From positions 1 through 64,000 of the forward strand of contig DASTYE010000010.1 of the NCBI GenBank assembly GCA_035765135.1: a DNA stretch of 64,000 bases, read 5' to 3'. A program made the translations under genes and the position numbers. This document shows positions 7,252 to 16,529 of the stretch, in pieces; the stretch's first letter is position 1, and each line of letters opens with the position of its first letter. A model generated the notes under the pieces. The model ran no database searches, was not told where the DNA came from, and saw only the letters and a program-made list of their open reading frames with translations. This stretch comes from JAICNG01 sp035765135. Lineage in GTDB: Bacteria; Gemmatimonadota; Gemmatimonadetes; Gemmatimonadales; Gemmatimonadaceae.

Positions 7252-9639
7252 ATGAGATCAACCGCTTTCCGCATGCTTCGCGTCTCGATTCCGTTTCTGC
7301 TCGGGGCGGTGGCCGCACCGGTCGCCGCCCAGAGTCTCCCGATTAGCGCGCCGCTTCCGATCACGATCGCGTCAGCCGACACGACCAAGGTCTATCGGTT
7401 CGAGATCCCCTCGCGGCCAGTCGCCGCAGCGCTCACCGACTTCGCGCGGCAGACGGGACTGCGGGTGGATCTGGTCGACTCGACGGCGCCCGATGCGCGC
7501 TCAACCGCGGTCGCCGGGATGTACACGGCGCCAGCGGCCTTACGAGTCCTGCTCACCGGGACGAGCCTGGCGGCGTTGTTCGTGGATCCGGAGACGATCG
7601 TGGTTCGGCGGATCACGGAGGGAGCGGTCGCGCAGGCCATGACGCCGGTCGTCGTCTCCGCTGATGCCAGCCGCCGCACACGATACGCCACCCGGCGCAC
7701 GACGACCGCCACGCGAACGGACGCACCCCTTCGCGACGTTCCTCAGGCGATCACGGTCGTGGGTGCCGACCTGATCGCCGATCAGTCGATGCAGAACATG
7801 GCGGATGTCGTCCGGTATGTTCCGGGCGTCAGCATGGGACAGGGCGAAGGGCATCGCGATGCGCCGACGATACGCGGCCAGGAATCGACCGCCGACTTCT
7901 ACGCCGACGGAATGCGCGACGACGCCCAGTATCTCCGCGATCTGTACAACGTCGAGCGGGTCGAAGCGCTGAAGGGACCGAACGCGATGATCTTCGGCCG
8001 CGGCGGTGGCGGTGGCGTCATCAATCGGGTGACGAAGGAAGCGCAGTGGATGCCGACGCGGTCACTCACGCTCGAGGGCGGATCCTTCGAGCATCGGCGC
8101 GCGACGTTCGATCTGGGGGACGGCCTCGGTCGGAGCGCCGCCGCGCGCGTCAACGCCATGATCGAGGATTCCCGCCACTTTCGCCACGCGACCGAGCTGG
8201 AGCGTTACGGCGTCACCCCGACGGCGACGTTCCTCCTCGGCAACATCTTGGCGAAGGTGAGCTATGAGTACTTCGCCGACCGTCGCACCGTGAACCGCGG
8301 CATTCCGTCGTTCGAGGGTGCACCGGTGCGCACGGACATCGCCACCTTCTTCGGCGACCCGAACGCGAGCCGCTCGCGACTCGTTATGCACGGCGGGACG
8401 GCGACCATCGACCGAGCCTGGGGCGGCCTGACACTGCGGAATCGCACCCGCCTCGTTCGCTACGACAAGTTCTATCAGAACGTGTTCGGTGACGGTGTCG
8501 CGGCCAGCGGTACGGAAGTCACCTTGCGGGCGTACAACAACTCGACCGACCGCCGAAGCCTCTTCAATCAGACGGACGTGACGTACGCACTCGGCACTGG
8601 ATCGGTGCGCCAGACCATCCTCGTCGGGGCGGAAATGAGCCGCCAGCGCTCGGACAACTACCGCAACACCGGCTACTTCAACGGGACGACGACGTCGATG
8701 GCGGTGCCGCTGGATGCGCCGACCGTCTCGCCGGCCGTCGAGTATCGCCAGGGAGGGACAGAGGCAAACAATCGCGTCGATGCGAACGTCGCCGCCGTGT
8801 ACCTCCAGAATCAGATTGCCCTCGGCCCGCGGTGGCAGGCGATCGTCGGCGTGCGCTACGACCACTTCGACCTCGACGCGCACGACAACCGCACCGGGAG
8901 TGATCTCGGTCGTTCGGATGAGATGATCTCTCCGCGCGCGGGTCTCGTCTTCAAGCCCGCGGAGCCGGTTTCGCTGTATGGCTCGTACAGCGTCTCGCAT
9001 CTGCCCAGCGCCGGGGATCAGTTCGCTTCGCTCACGCCGACGACGCGCGCTCTCGAGCCCGAGGGATTCCGAAATCGCGAGCTGGGAGTGAAGTGGGACA
9101 TTCGCCCCGATCTCTCTCTGAGCGGAGCGTGGTACCGGCTGGATCGAACGAACACGGTGGCACCCGACCCCACCAGCTCGACACGTCTCGTTCAGACTGG
9201 CCGACAGCGCAGCACCGGGCATGAGATCTCGCTGTCGGGGAGCGTTACACCGGAGTGGCAGATCGCCGCGGGCTATGCAGCGCAAAAGGCGACGATCGTG
9301 AGCCGGACGTCGGCGGCGGCGCCCGGCGCGATGGTCCCGCTGGTGCCCCGGCAGACGCTGTCGCTCTGGAACCGGATTCAGCTGGTTCCGCGTCTGGGGG
9401 CCGGGGTGGGCGTCATTTACCAGTCGAAGATGTTCGCGGCCATCGACAACACCGTACCGCTCCCCGGCTTCACCCGCGTGGACGCGGCGGCCTTCGTGAC
9501 GCTGACCCCGACGGTACGTGCGCAGCTCAACGTCGAGAACGCACTCGATGAGCGTTACTTTCCGACATCGCACGGCAACAACAACATTGCCCCGGGCGCG
9601 CCGCGAACGCTGCGCTTTTCGCTCACCCTGGCGCCGTAG
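7252..9639 (+). CDS. TonB-dependent siderophore receptor with N-terminal STN signalling domain
   Basis: This is an outer-membrane receptor of about 795 residues. A signal peptide (SIPFLLGAVAAPVAAQ) is followed by a secretin/TonB short N-terminal (STN) domain at about residues 45-115. The plug comes next (LRDVPQAITVVGADL, then VPGVSMGQ...APTIRGQ) with RGGGGGVINRVTKEA, typical of Fiu/CirA-type catecholate receptors. A 22-strand barrel follows and ends in RTLRFSLTLAP. The reading frame extends upstream to 7042, but that part overlaps the kinase gene; the ATG at 7252 gives a proper signal peptide. STN domains normally pass a signal to a FecR-like anti-sigma factor, yet none is in the window. The putative operator at 7193-7217 suggests repression. 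Confidence 0.9.
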   Translation: MRSTAFRMLRVSIPFLLGAVAAPVAAQSLPISAPLPITIASADTTKVYRFEIPSRPVAAALTDFARQTGLRVDLVDSTAPDARSTAVAGMYTAPAALRVLLTGTSLAALFVDPETIVVRRITEGAVAQAMTPVVVSADASRRTRYATRRTTTATRTDAPLRDVPQAITVVGADLIADQSMQNMADVVRYVPGVSMGQGEGHRDAPTIRGQESTADFYADGMRDDAQYLRDLYNVERVEALKGPNAMIFGRGGGGGVINRVTKEAQWMPTRSLTLEGGSFEHRRATFDLGDGLGRSAAARVNAMIEDSRHFRHATELERYGVTPTATFLLGNILAKVSYEYFADRRTVNRGIPSFEGAPVRTDIATFFGDPNASRSRLVMHGGTATIDRAWGGLTLRNRTRLVRYDKFYQNVFGDGVAASGTEVTLRAYNNSTDRRSLFNQTDVTYALGTGSVRQTILVGAEMSRQRSDNYRNTGYFNGTTTSMAVPLDAPTVSPAVEYRQGGTEANNRVDANVAAVYLQNQIALGPRWQAIVGVRYDHFDLDAHDNRTGSDLGRSDEMISPRAGLVFKPAEPVSLYGSYSVSHLPSAGDQFASLTPTTRALEPEGFRNRELGVKWDIRPDLSLSGAWYRLDRTNTVAPDPTSSTRLVQTGRQRSTGHEISLSGSVTPEWQIAAGYAAQKATIVSRTSAAAPGAMVPLVPRQTLSLWNRIQLVPRLGAGVGVIYQSKMFAAIDNTVPLPGFTRVDAAAFVTLTPTVRAQLNVENALDERYFPTSHGNNNIAPGAPRTLRFSLTLAP

Positions 9640-9659
9640 GTCGTCGAGGTCGCGCGGCT

Positions 9660-9861
9660 GGCATCAAGAACGAAGGGGTGCATCACGGATGACACGGATG
9701 GGACTGTAACGGCCTGATCGTTCGAGGCGCCGATCACTCTCCACGCGCAGGTCCAGAGCAGCTTTGTTGTCGCGCGGGGAGGGTTCACTGTCGCAGGAGC
9801 GAATTCGGGTTCTTCCGTACAATCCGTGTCATCCGTGATGCACCCCTGGGTTCTTGATGCC
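9660..9861. repeat. Long inverted repeat with 122-base loop (gene-less relative of the GxxExxY cassette)
   Basis: The arms 9660-9699 and 9822-9861 are complementary over 40 bases with two mismatches. They contain the repeated word CACGGATGACACGGATG. The outer tips begin GGCATC. The right-arm end, CACCCCTGGGTTCTTGATGCC, matches the corresponding end of the right arm at 55005-55057 at about 16 of 21 positions. The 122-base loop holds no credible reading frame. The element lies between the co-directional receptor and helicase genes, and its right arm ends 38 bases before the helicase start. Confidence 0.85.
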
Positions 9862-9899
9862 CGCCCCGGGGAATGCGGATTGCTTAACCAGAGCGCACG

Positions 9900-11612
9900 A
9901 TGACATCGCCGACGAACAGCACCGATCTCGCCGAGGGCTTCTCATCCCTCGGCTTGCGACCGACCGTCCTCGCGACGCTCGCCTCGCTTGGCTACGAAGA
10001 GCCGACTCCCATACAGCGCGAGGCAGTGCCACTGCTGCTCGAGGGACGCGACGTCCTCGGGCAAGCCGCGACCGGCACGGGCAAGACGGCCGCATTCGCC
10101 CTTCCCATGCTCGAGCGCATCTTCGAGGAGGGATTAGAAACGGGACGTGTGCGCGCCGTACGCGCCCTCGTCCTCGTCCCGACGCGCGAGCTCGCGATGC
10201 AGGTCTCCGAGGCGATTCATCGTTACGGAAAGTCGTACGGTGCTCGTGTGCTCCCCGTCTACGGCGGACAGGCGATCGGCATGCAGCTGAAGGCGTTGCG
10301 CGCGGGCGTGGACGTCATCGTCGCCACCCCCGGACGCATCGTCGATCACCTGCGGCGCGGCTCCATCCGGCTCGACGCGGTTCGCTTCGTCGTGCTCGAC
10401 GAAGCCGACGAGATGCTCGACATGGGGTTCGCCGAGGATCTCGATGCGGTTCTCGAGGCGCTGCCGACGGAGCGTCAGACCGCGCTCTTCTCGGCGACGA
10501 TGGCGGGACGTGTGGCGATTATTGCCCAACGTCATTTGCGAAATCCGGTTCGCGTGGCCATCGAGCGGCAGGGGGTGTCGCCGGGCGAGCTGCCACGCGT
10601 GCGGCAGGTCGCCTACGTCGTGCAGCGGCGCCACAAGGTGGCGGCGCTCGGGCGCATCCTCGACATGGAGAACCCGACCTCGGCCATCATCTTCTGTCGG
10701 ACTCGGACCGAGGTGGATGAGCTCACCGAGACGCTCGAAGGCCGCGGATATGGCGCCGCTGCGTTGCACGGCGGACTGTCGCAGGAGCAGCGCGACCGGG
10801 TGATGCGGCGCTTCCGGGAGGGCGCCACCGAGCTGCTCATTGCCACCGATGTCGCCGCGCGCGGACTCGACATCGAGTCGGTGTCGCACGTGGTCAACTT
10901 CGACGTGCCTTCCGCGCCCGACGGGTACGTGCATCGCATTGGGCGCACTGGACGCGCCGGCCGCGAGGGGGTGGCCATCACCCTGGCCGAGCCGCGCGAG
11001 CATCGCCTGCTGCGGAACATCGAGCGCCTAACGCGGCAGACGATACAGGTCGAGACGGTTCCCACGATCGTGGATCTTCGGGCGCGACGCCTCGACGTCG
11101 TTCGGGGTTCGCTACGCGAAGCGCTCCTCTCCGGCGACCTCGAGCAGCATCGCGTCGTGGTGGAGTCGCTGGCGGAAGAATTCGACGTGCTGGACGTGGC
11201 TGCGGCGGCGGTGAAACTCGCGCACGAAGCGACCAGCGGCAGTGCGCGCGAGGAGGAAACGGAGGAGCTGTCGGCACCGCCTCCACCGCCTCGCGGGCGC
11301 GGGCGCGAGCCGGGCGACGGACGAAAGAAGCAGCCGGACCGCCAGCGTCGCGGCCGCCGTCCCGCTGACTCCGATGTGACGCGCATCTACATCGGTCTGG
11401 GACGGAAGGCCGGAATGCGCCCGGCCGACCTGGTTGGCGCGATCGCCAACGAGGCGGGGATCGACGCGCGGGCCATCGGGGCGGTAGACATCGCCGACCG
11501 GTTCTCGCTGGTCGAGGTGCCCGATGAGGCGGTCGACGAGATCATTGGGGCCCTTCGGAACACCACGATTCGGGGAAAGCGGGTGGTGGTTCGACGGGAC
11601 AAACAGGGGTGA
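9900..11612 (+). CDS. deaD: DEAD-box RNA helicase (DeaD/CsdA-like) with C-terminal DbpA-type RNA-binding domain
   Basis: This is a 570-residue ATP-dependent RNA helicase. The Q motif (GYEEPTPIQ, residues 31-39), Walker A AATGTGKT (56-63), PTRELA, DEAD, SAT and HRIGRTGRAG appear in order. After an acidic and proline/arginine-rich linker (about 440-490), the C-terminal segment from TRIYIGLGRKAGMRPADLVG to RGKRVVVRRD matches the DbpA RNA-binding domain, as in CsdA/DeaD. The likely role is ribosome assembly or cold-stress RNA remodelling in the cytoplasm, which fits its position just before rpsU. The ATG at 9900 leaves a complete N-terminal Q-motif region. Confidence 0.93.
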   Translation: MTSPTNSTDLAEGFSSLGLRPTVLATLASLGYEEPTPIQREAVPLLLEGRDVLGQAATGTGKTAAFALPMLERIFEEGLETGRVRAVRALVLVPTRELAMQVSEAIHRYGKSYGARVLPVYGGQAIGMQLKALRAGVDVIVATPGRIVDHLRRGSIRLDAVRFVVLDEADEMLDMGFAEDLDAVLEALPTERQTALFSATMAGRVAIIAQRHLRNPVRVAIERQGVSPGELPRVRQVAYVVQRRHKVAALGRILDMENPTSAIIFCRTRTEVDELTETLEGRGYGAAALHGGLSQEQRDRVMRRFREGATELLIATDVAARGLDIESVSHVVNFDVPSAPDGYVHRIGRTGRAGREGVAITLAEPREHRLLRNIERLTRQTIQVETVPTIVDLRARRLDVVRGSLREALLSGDLEQHRVVVESLAEEFDVLDVAAAAVKLAHEATSGSAREEETEELSAPPPPPRGRGREPGDGRKKQPDRQRRGRRPADSDVTRIYIGLGRKAGMRPADLVGAIANEAGIDARAIGAVDIADRFSLVEVPDEAVDEIIGALRNTTIRGKRVVVRRDKQG

Positions 11613-11615
11613 CCG

Positions 11616-11656
11616 GCGGGATCAGGGGTCTGGCCGTCCGGAACCCCTCATCCCGC
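11616..11656 (+). terminator. Hairpin after the helicase gene, no clear T tract
   Basis: GCGGGATCAGGGGT (11616-11629) pairs with ACCCCTCATCCCGC (11643-11656) with one mismatch, starting four bases after the helicase stop codon. It lacks a U-rich tail, so it may stabilise the mRNA end or be a small member of the intergenic palindrome group. Confidence 0.45.
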
Positions 11657-11674
11657 AGCACCGCCGTTATGCTG

Positions 11675-11703
11675 TTGCCGGTCCCGAAAATTGAGCGTAT
11701 TTT
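11675..11703 (+). promoter_or_regulatory. Promoter of rpsU
   Basis: TTGCCG (11675-11680) and TATTTT (11698-11703) are separated by 17 bases. This site is about 170 bases upstream of the rpsU start, implying a long 5' leader. The leader contains GC-rich segments that could fold, but I recognise no known ribosomal leader motif. Confidence 0.5.
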
Positions 11704-11871
11704 CGCCCATTACCGCGGGTGCCAGACACGCGTCATCCGTGGAAGCGGGGGCTCGCAATCTCGCGCGGCCCCCCATCGTGTTCCCGGACTGGTGAGGTAA
11801 GACACATCGGGACTGCGAGCGTCACTCGCACGTCGGCGAGGGGCGGTACCGCGAGGAGGAGGGGATCCACC

Positions 11872-12054
11872 GTGGTCGAAGTGAAGTTGGACGACGTCGA
11901 TCGTATCGAGTGGGCGCTCAAGACCTTCAAAAAGAAGGTCCAGCGGGCCGGTGTGCTGCAGGATCTGCGGCGCAAGCGGCATTACGTGAAGCCGAGCGAG
12001 GCGCGGCAGCAGAAGGCGGCGGCGGCGCGCCGACGCAAGCGCACCCGCGGTTGA
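11872..12054 (+). CDS. rpsU: 30S ribosomal protein bS21
   Basis: This is a 60-residue basic protein beginning VVEVKLDDVDRIEWALKTFK and ending in a run of Arg/Lys (ARRRKRTRG). It has the bS21 signature of an acidic-aromatic start, then KKKVQRAGVLQDLRRKRHYVKPS. It binds the 30S subunit near the anti-Shine-Dalgarno region. The GTG start at 11872 is supported by a strong purine-rich site GAGGAGGAGGGG (about 11853-11864); the frame is open further upstream but has no homology there. Its own promoter and terminator suggest a single-gene unit. Confidence 0.95.
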   Translation: MVEVKLDDVDRIEWALKTFKKKVQRAGVLQDLRRKRHYVKPSEARQQKAAAARRRKRTRG

Positions 12055-12075
12055 CGCCAGACGAGCTCACGGTGA

Positions 12076-12108
12076 ACCGGCCAGCCCCGCGCTGGCCGGT
12101 CGCTTTTT
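12076..12108 (+). terminator. Rho-independent terminator of rpsU
   Basis: A perfect 10-base-pair stem, ACCGGCCAGC (12076-12085) with GCTGGCCGGT (12091-12100), has a five-base loop and is followed by CGCTTTTT. It lies about 20 bases after the rpsU stop. Confidence 0.9.
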
Positions 12109-12386
12109 CAGCCCGTGTGAGTGCACCGCATGACGGGATCCGTGCAACTTTCTGATACTGGATGCCGCATCGCGGGATTGCGGTCCGGAATCACCTGTCA
12201 CAACGTACGTCATTCCGCCGCGTGTCGCGGCAATACGCGACTGATCGCGGGCGGCGACGATGTCACCCGCGCGATTCCGGCTCCGTGCGCCGGTGAGGTG
12301 ATGCCTTCCATGGCCGTGGCGCCGCCGTTGCCGGTTCTCGCTCCGCGCAGCCGCGCGTGAGCGCCGACTCGCGAGAAGAGCGCGTC

Positions 12387-13199
12387 ATGAGTGACTCCAT
12401 GACGCCGACCACATTCACCCCGGTCGACATGCCCGGCGCGAGCGCCGCCGACGCCGAGCTGGCGGCGGCGCAACGCGAGCTGGCGTCGGAGCACGAGCGT
12501 CTCACCGACGCGCTCGCACGCGCCGAGTCGGCGCTCGGAATGCGGGACGAGGTATTGGCCATCGTCGCGCACGACTTGCGAGTTCCGCTCACTGCGGTGT
12601 TGACGGCGACTGCGCTGCTGGTGGAGGAGGACGTTCCGGCGGCCGAGCGGAAGCGCCTCCTCGAGGTGATCCGGCGTGCGGCCTCCGGAATGAACCGGCT
12701 CATCCAGGATCTGCTCGACGTCGCGCAGATGGAGAACGGTGTCTTCGCCGTCGATCGGGAGCGCTTCGATTTGGGCGCTCTCGCGCTCGAGCTGTGCGAG
12801 CAGTTCCGGGTCGAGGCAAATGAGTCAGGACGCATGCTCCAGTGCGAAGTATCCGAGGGCCTTCCTCCCGTGCTCGTTGACGGTCGGCGCATCGCGCAGG
12901 TTCTCGAGAATCTCATCAGCAATGCGCTCCGCTTCACGCCGGAGGGCGGGCGGGTGACCGTCCGAGTCGCGCGACACGGGAGCGGGGTCGTCTGCAGCGT
13001 CGCCGACACGGGGGTCGGAATCGCTCCCGATGAGCTTCCGCACCTCTTCGAGCGCTTCTGGCAGGCGCGTCGGTACCGTCGCGGCGGCGCCGGCTTGGGG
13101 CTGGCGATTGCACGCGGCGTCGTCGAGGCGCATGGCTCTGCTCTCGAGGTACGTAGCGAGCTGGGGCGGGGGAGCGTCTTTTCGTTCCTGCTGCAATAG
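12387..13199 (+). CDS. Soluble sensor histidine kinase (HisKA + HATPase_c)
   Basis: This is a kinase of about 270 residues with no membrane segment. A short Ala/Glu-rich coiled-coil (about residues 20-50) leads into the HisKA H-box VAHDLRVPLTAV, whose His is the phospho-acceptor. The HATPase domain follows, with the N-box VLENLISNALRFTPEGG, G1 DTGVGIAPDEL and G2 GGAGLGLAIARGVVEAHG. No receiver domain or response regulator is adjacent, so it is an orphan kinase. A GTG 30 bases upstream (12357) is possible, but the ATG at 12387 is preferred. The 278 bases between the rpsU terminator and this gene contain no other gene I can support. Confidence 0.88.
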   Translation: MSDSMTPTTFTPVDMPGASAADAELAAAQRELASEHERLTDALARAESALGMRDEVLAIVAHDLRVPLTAVLTATALLVEEDVPAAERKRLLEVIRRAASGMNRLIQDLLDVAQMENGVFAVDRERFDLGALALELCEQFRVEANESGRMLQCEVSEGLPPVLVDGRRIAQVLENLISNALRFTPEGGRVTVRVARHGSGVVCSVADTGVGIAPDELPHLFERFWQARRYRRGGAGLGLAIARGVVEAHGSALEVRSELGRGSVFSFLLQ

Positions 13200-13342
13200 C
13201 CCGCCGTGGGGAGTTTGTACGGTCGCGTCGGCAGGGCTCGCGGACCCGCCCTCATCCGCTTCCGCTTCCACGGTTCTTGCAATTGCGCCCCCCGTCCGGA
13301 TCGAGACCGATTCGGGAGCCCGATCATTCGGAGGGAACCACT

Positions 13343-13924
13343 ATGCGAATCAAGCACATGATTCTGGGAAGTGTGATTGCGGTCACAGGGCTGGGCTTCA
13401 CGGCATGCCGTGATGCTGGTTATGCCGATCGCGACACGGCGGCGGTCGTGACCGACACGATGGCTGTGGGTGGAAGCGTCGAGGCGTACAGCGACGCGAA
13501 CGCCGTGGCTTATCTCCAGACGGTGAACACCGGCGAGATCGAGTCGGCGGCGCTGGCGAAGACCAAGGCGCGTGACGCGGAGATCAAGGCGTATGCGCGG
13601 CAGATGGAAAACGACCACACGCAGATGAAGAACGAGGTCGCGGACGCGGCCCAGCGCCTCGGCCTAACGGCGAGCGCCACCGACCAGGATGTTCTCGAGA
13701 ATCATCAGGAGAACATGCGCGAGCTGAACGAGGCGCAGGCGGGCAATGATTTCGACGACAAGTACATCGATGCGCAGGTCGAAGCGCACCGCGACGCACT
13801 CGACAAGCTCGACGACGCGATCGAGAAGACGCAGAACGCCGAGTTCCGCGCGCTGCTGCAGAAGGCGCGTGGCGCGGTGGACGGGCACCTGAAGAAGGCT
13901 GAGGCGCTGGATAAAAAGGCGTAG
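13343..13924 (+). CDS. DUF4142 ferritin-like lipoprotein
   Basis: This is a 193-residue envelope protein. A lipoprotein signal (MRIKHMILGSVIAVTGLGFTAC, Cys near residue 22) is followed by an all-helical domain of the DUF4142 type. Helices include AVAYLQTVNTGEIESAALAKTKA, AKTKARDAEIKAYARQMENDH and the C-terminal DALDKLDDAIEKTQNAEFRALL. DUF4142 proteins are predicted four-helix, ferritin-like bundles, often stress-induced; no enzymatic role is established. The ATG at 13343 is preceded by GGAGGGA at about 13329, which decides the start over the longer open frame from 13277. The gene ends directly against a palindromic element. Confidence 0.88.
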   Translation: MRIKHMILGSVIAVTGLGFTACRDAGYADRDTAAVVTDTMAVGGSVEAYSDANAVAYLQTVNTGEIESAALAKTKARDAEIKAYARQMENDHTQMKNEVADAAQRLGLTASATDQDVLENHQENMRELNEAQAGNDFDDKYIDAQVEAHRDALDKLDDAIEKTQNAEFRALLQKARGAVDGHLKKAEALDKKA

Positions 13925-14070
13925 GGCCAAGGGCCAAGGGCCAAGGGCCAAGGGTGTGGTAAGGCGCGCCGGCTGCTTCGCAGCCAGGCGCGCTCATCCG
14001 ATGAGCAAACGGCGGCGCTATGCGCCGCCGTTTGCCTTTCCACACCCTTGGCCCCTGGCCCTTGGCCCCT
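13924..14070. repeat. Palindrome with GGGCCAA arms and three-hairpin core (copy A)
   Basis: The outer arms are tandem GGGCCAA units (13924-13959) and their complement (14040-14070). Between them lies a core at about 13961-14038 with three successive hairpins: a GGCTGC-TTC-GCAGCC stem extended by CGCGCC/GGCGCG, a small TCATC/GATGA stem, and AAACGGCGGCGC paired with GCGCCGCCGTTT. The same core occurs inverted at about 20797-20873. It lies between convergent genes (DUF4142 and S9 peptidase). Confidence 0.9.
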
Positions 14071-14094
14071 GACCCGCGCTCGCGCGCTCGCGCG

Positions 14095-16509
14095 CTAGCG
14101 CGCGGCCGTCTTCTTCCCCTCCTTCACGTAGCGATCCAGCCACGTCACCATCTCCCAGAGGACGTGCCCCACCGACTCACGCGCACGATAACCGTGTGAT
14201 TCCGACGGAAGCAGGACGAATCGCACGACACCGCCGTTCCCCTTGATGGCGGCGAACATCCGCTCCGATTGCACGGGGAAGGTGCCGGAGTTGTTGTCCG
14301 CCTCGCCGTGAATCATTAGCACCGGCTCGTTGATGCGATGCGCGAAGGTGAAGGGGGACATCTTCATGTAGGTGTCCTGCGCCTTCCAGAAATCGCGCTC
14401 CTCCGCCTGGAAGCCGAACGGGGTCAGAGTGCGATTGTAGGCGCCGCTGCGGGCGATGCCCGTGCGGAACAGATCCGAATGCGCCAGGAGATTCGCCGTC
14501 ATGAAGGCGCCATACGAGTGCCCGCCGATCGCGATGCGCTCCCGGTCGGCCACGCCGCGGCGCACAACCTCATCGACGGCGGCCTGGGCCCCCGCCACCA
14601 GCTGCTCGATGTACGTGTCGTTAGGCTCCGCCGTGCCTTCTCCGACGATCGGCATGGCCGGATCGTCGAGCACGCCGTAGCCCTGCGTCAGGACGAACAG
14701 GTGCGACGCGCCCTGCGGGCGGACGAACCGGTACGGTGAGCCGCGAACCTGCGCCGCCGCGGCGGCCGTCTTGAACTCCTGCGGATACGCCCAGAAGAGG
14801 AAGGGCAGCGGGCCGCGCGACCGATCGTAGCCGGGCGGCAGGTATAGAGTCGCCGAGAGCTCGACGCCGTCCGCGCGCTTGTACTTGATGAGCTCGCGGC
14901 TGATGCCGGCGAATTGCGGGGCCGGATCCTTGAACTCCGTGAGCCCAACGCTCCGTCCCGATCGCAGGTCGCGAAGGAAATAGTTAGGCGCTTCCGTCAC
15001 CGACTCGCGTCGCGTGATCGCCTGCCGGGCGTCGGGGTCGAGCACGGCCGCGACGGCCTCGTAATACGGGGCCTGCGAGCGCCAGAGCCGGGTCGTCTTC
15101 CCGCTGGCGAGCTCGATGCGATCGAGGAACGGACGGTCGCCCTCGCCGGACGCTCCCTGACCGCTCAGGTAGGCGAACCGTCCATCGCGAGTGGTGAGGA
15201 GCACCTGCGTTCCGAGCGGACCTGTCGTCGTCAGAAAGCTCCCCGGATCGCCGTAGCGATCCTCGGACGAGCGGTCGAACACGATCCGGGGCGCCGCGCC
15301 TGGAGCGACCGCCCACACGCGCTCTCGCCGCGACTTCCACCATCGCTCCGAGACGAGCGCGAGCCCGTCGCTGCGCCAGGTGACGTCGTTGATGCGATAG
15401 CCGACGTCGAGCACCGTGCGCGGCTCGCCGGCAAAAGGCGCCTCGAGCTGTACGAGCCGGTCGCGACGCTCCATCGCGCGCGCCGGATCTCCGCCGTCGA
15501 GCGCCTCGATCCAGACGAGCGTCGCGGGCGCGTCACTGCGCCATCCGGGATTGCGGGGCCCCGGGACCACGGCATCGAAGGCGATCGGCATCTCCTCGAT
15601 GAGTGGCCGATCGGTCACGCGCTTCACGAGTCGCCCTTCGAGATCCCAGATGTCGATGCGCTGCGGGAAGCGGCCGACCGGCACGACGTAGGAGAAGGGG
15701 CGGTGAGCTGTCTCGACGAGCAGATAGCGGCCGTCGGGTGAGGGGTCGGCGCCGCGGTGCATGCCAGCCTCTCCGATGAGGCGTGCTGGCCCATCCATCG
15801 GCACGATCGCGATGCGGCTCGTCGCATGATACTCGAACAGCGCCTCATCGGATGGCTTCTCGAGAAGATCCTGGTAGGTACGGTTAGGCGCTGCCCGTCC
15901 GGCGGCCTCCTGGATCACGGGTCCCGTCGGTGTCGTGGCCACCTCGGGCGGCGCACCGCGATCCGGCGGAATGACCTTGCACGCCAGCCGGGTGGCGTCG
16001 ATCCAGCTGCACGGCGATCCGTAACTCGCGTTGAGGCGTGGTGCATCGAGGCGGCGCGCCGCGCCTGTGGCGACGTCCGCGACCCAGATGTGCACGGCGC
16101 TCTCCGTCGTGACAGTGAACGCGACGCGCTTCGAGTCCTCCGACCAGAACGGGAAACCGATCCGCGCGCCCGCTGGTGTCTCGATGCGACGCTCCTGAAC
16201 GGCGCGTCCGCGACCCGGAATGGACCGGACGGAAAGCCCCGTTCCGCTCATCTCACGCGACGGGCCTCCCGTTCGCGGGTTGATCCTCAGCCCGGCAAGG
16301 CGCAGCTCCGGCTCCGACACCTCGGCGATCGGCGGAAGGCCGGCGCGCTCGTAGAGCAGCAACCACGCGCGGTCCGGGCTGACGAAGACGGCCGGTGTCT
16401 GCGGTGCATCGAGGATGTCGGCAATCGGGGCCGGCGGTTGGCGATACCCCTGCTGCTGCTGCGCCGGGAGCAGAGAGGGCAGGGCGAGGAGAAGGAGGGT
16501 GAGACGCAT
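14095..16509 (-). CDS. Secreted S9 family peptidase (glutamyl-endopeptidase-like)
   Basis: This is an 804-residue exported serine peptidase. The signal peptide (MRLTLLLLALPSLLPAQ) is followed by a propeller-like N-terminal half and an alpha/beta-hydrolase domain in the last 270 residues. The nucleophile elbow is GGHSYGAFMTANLLAHSD, the acid is in MIHGEADNN and the histidine in LLPSESHGYRARE. The elbow and the MKMSPFTFAHRINEPVLMIHG segment resemble plant chloroplast glutamyl endopeptidase and its bacterial S9 relatives. It is the second S9 enzyme in the window and is distinct from the one at 1695. It is divergent from the PD40-amidohydrolase gene. Confidence 0.9.
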   Translation of the reverse strand: MRLTLLLLALPSLLPAQQQQGYRQPPAPIADILDAPQTPAVFVSPDRAWLLLYERAGLPPIAEVSEPELRLAGLRINPRTGGPSREMSGTGLSVRSIPGRGRAVQERRIETPAGARIGFPFWSEDSKRVAFTVTTESAVHIWVADVATGAARRLDAPRLNASYGSPCSWIDATRLACKVIPPDRGAPPEVATTPTGPVIQEAAGRAAPNRTYQDLLEKPSDEALFEYHATSRIAIVPMDGPARLIGEAGMHRGADPSPDGRYLLVETAHRPFSYVVPVGRFPQRIDIWDLEGRLVKRVTDRPLIEEMPIAFDAVVPGPRNPGWRSDAPATLVWIEALDGGDPARAMERRDRLVQLEAPFAGEPRTVLDVGYRINDVTWRSDGLALVSERWWKSRRERVWAVAPGAAPRIVFDRSSEDRYGDPGSFLTTTGPLGTQVLLTTRDGRFAYLSGQGASGEGDRPFLDRIELASGKTTRLWRSQAPYYEAVAAVLDPDARQAITRRESVTEAPNYFLRDLRSGRSVGLTEFKDPAPQFAGISRELIKYKRADGVELSATLYLPPGYDRSRGPLPFLFWAYPQEFKTAAAAAQVRGSPYRFVRPQGASHLFVLTQGYGVLDDPAMPIVGEGTAEPNDTYIEQLVAGAQAAVDEVVRRGVADRERIAIGGHSYGAFMTANLLAHSDLFRTGIARSGAYNRTLTPFGFQAEERDFWKAQDTYMKMSPFTFAHRINEPVLMIHGEADNNSGTFPVQSERMFAAIKGNGGVVRFVLLPSESHGYRARESVGHVLWEMVTWLDRYVKEGKKTAAR

Positions 16510-16529
16510 CGGAGTGAACCCCAGGTCGG

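Noticed and set aside
11613..11871. tRNA or riboswitch in the helicase-rpsU interval
   Set aside because: No cloverleaf, T-loop consensus or known leader motif was found; only a hairpin and a promoter are supported.
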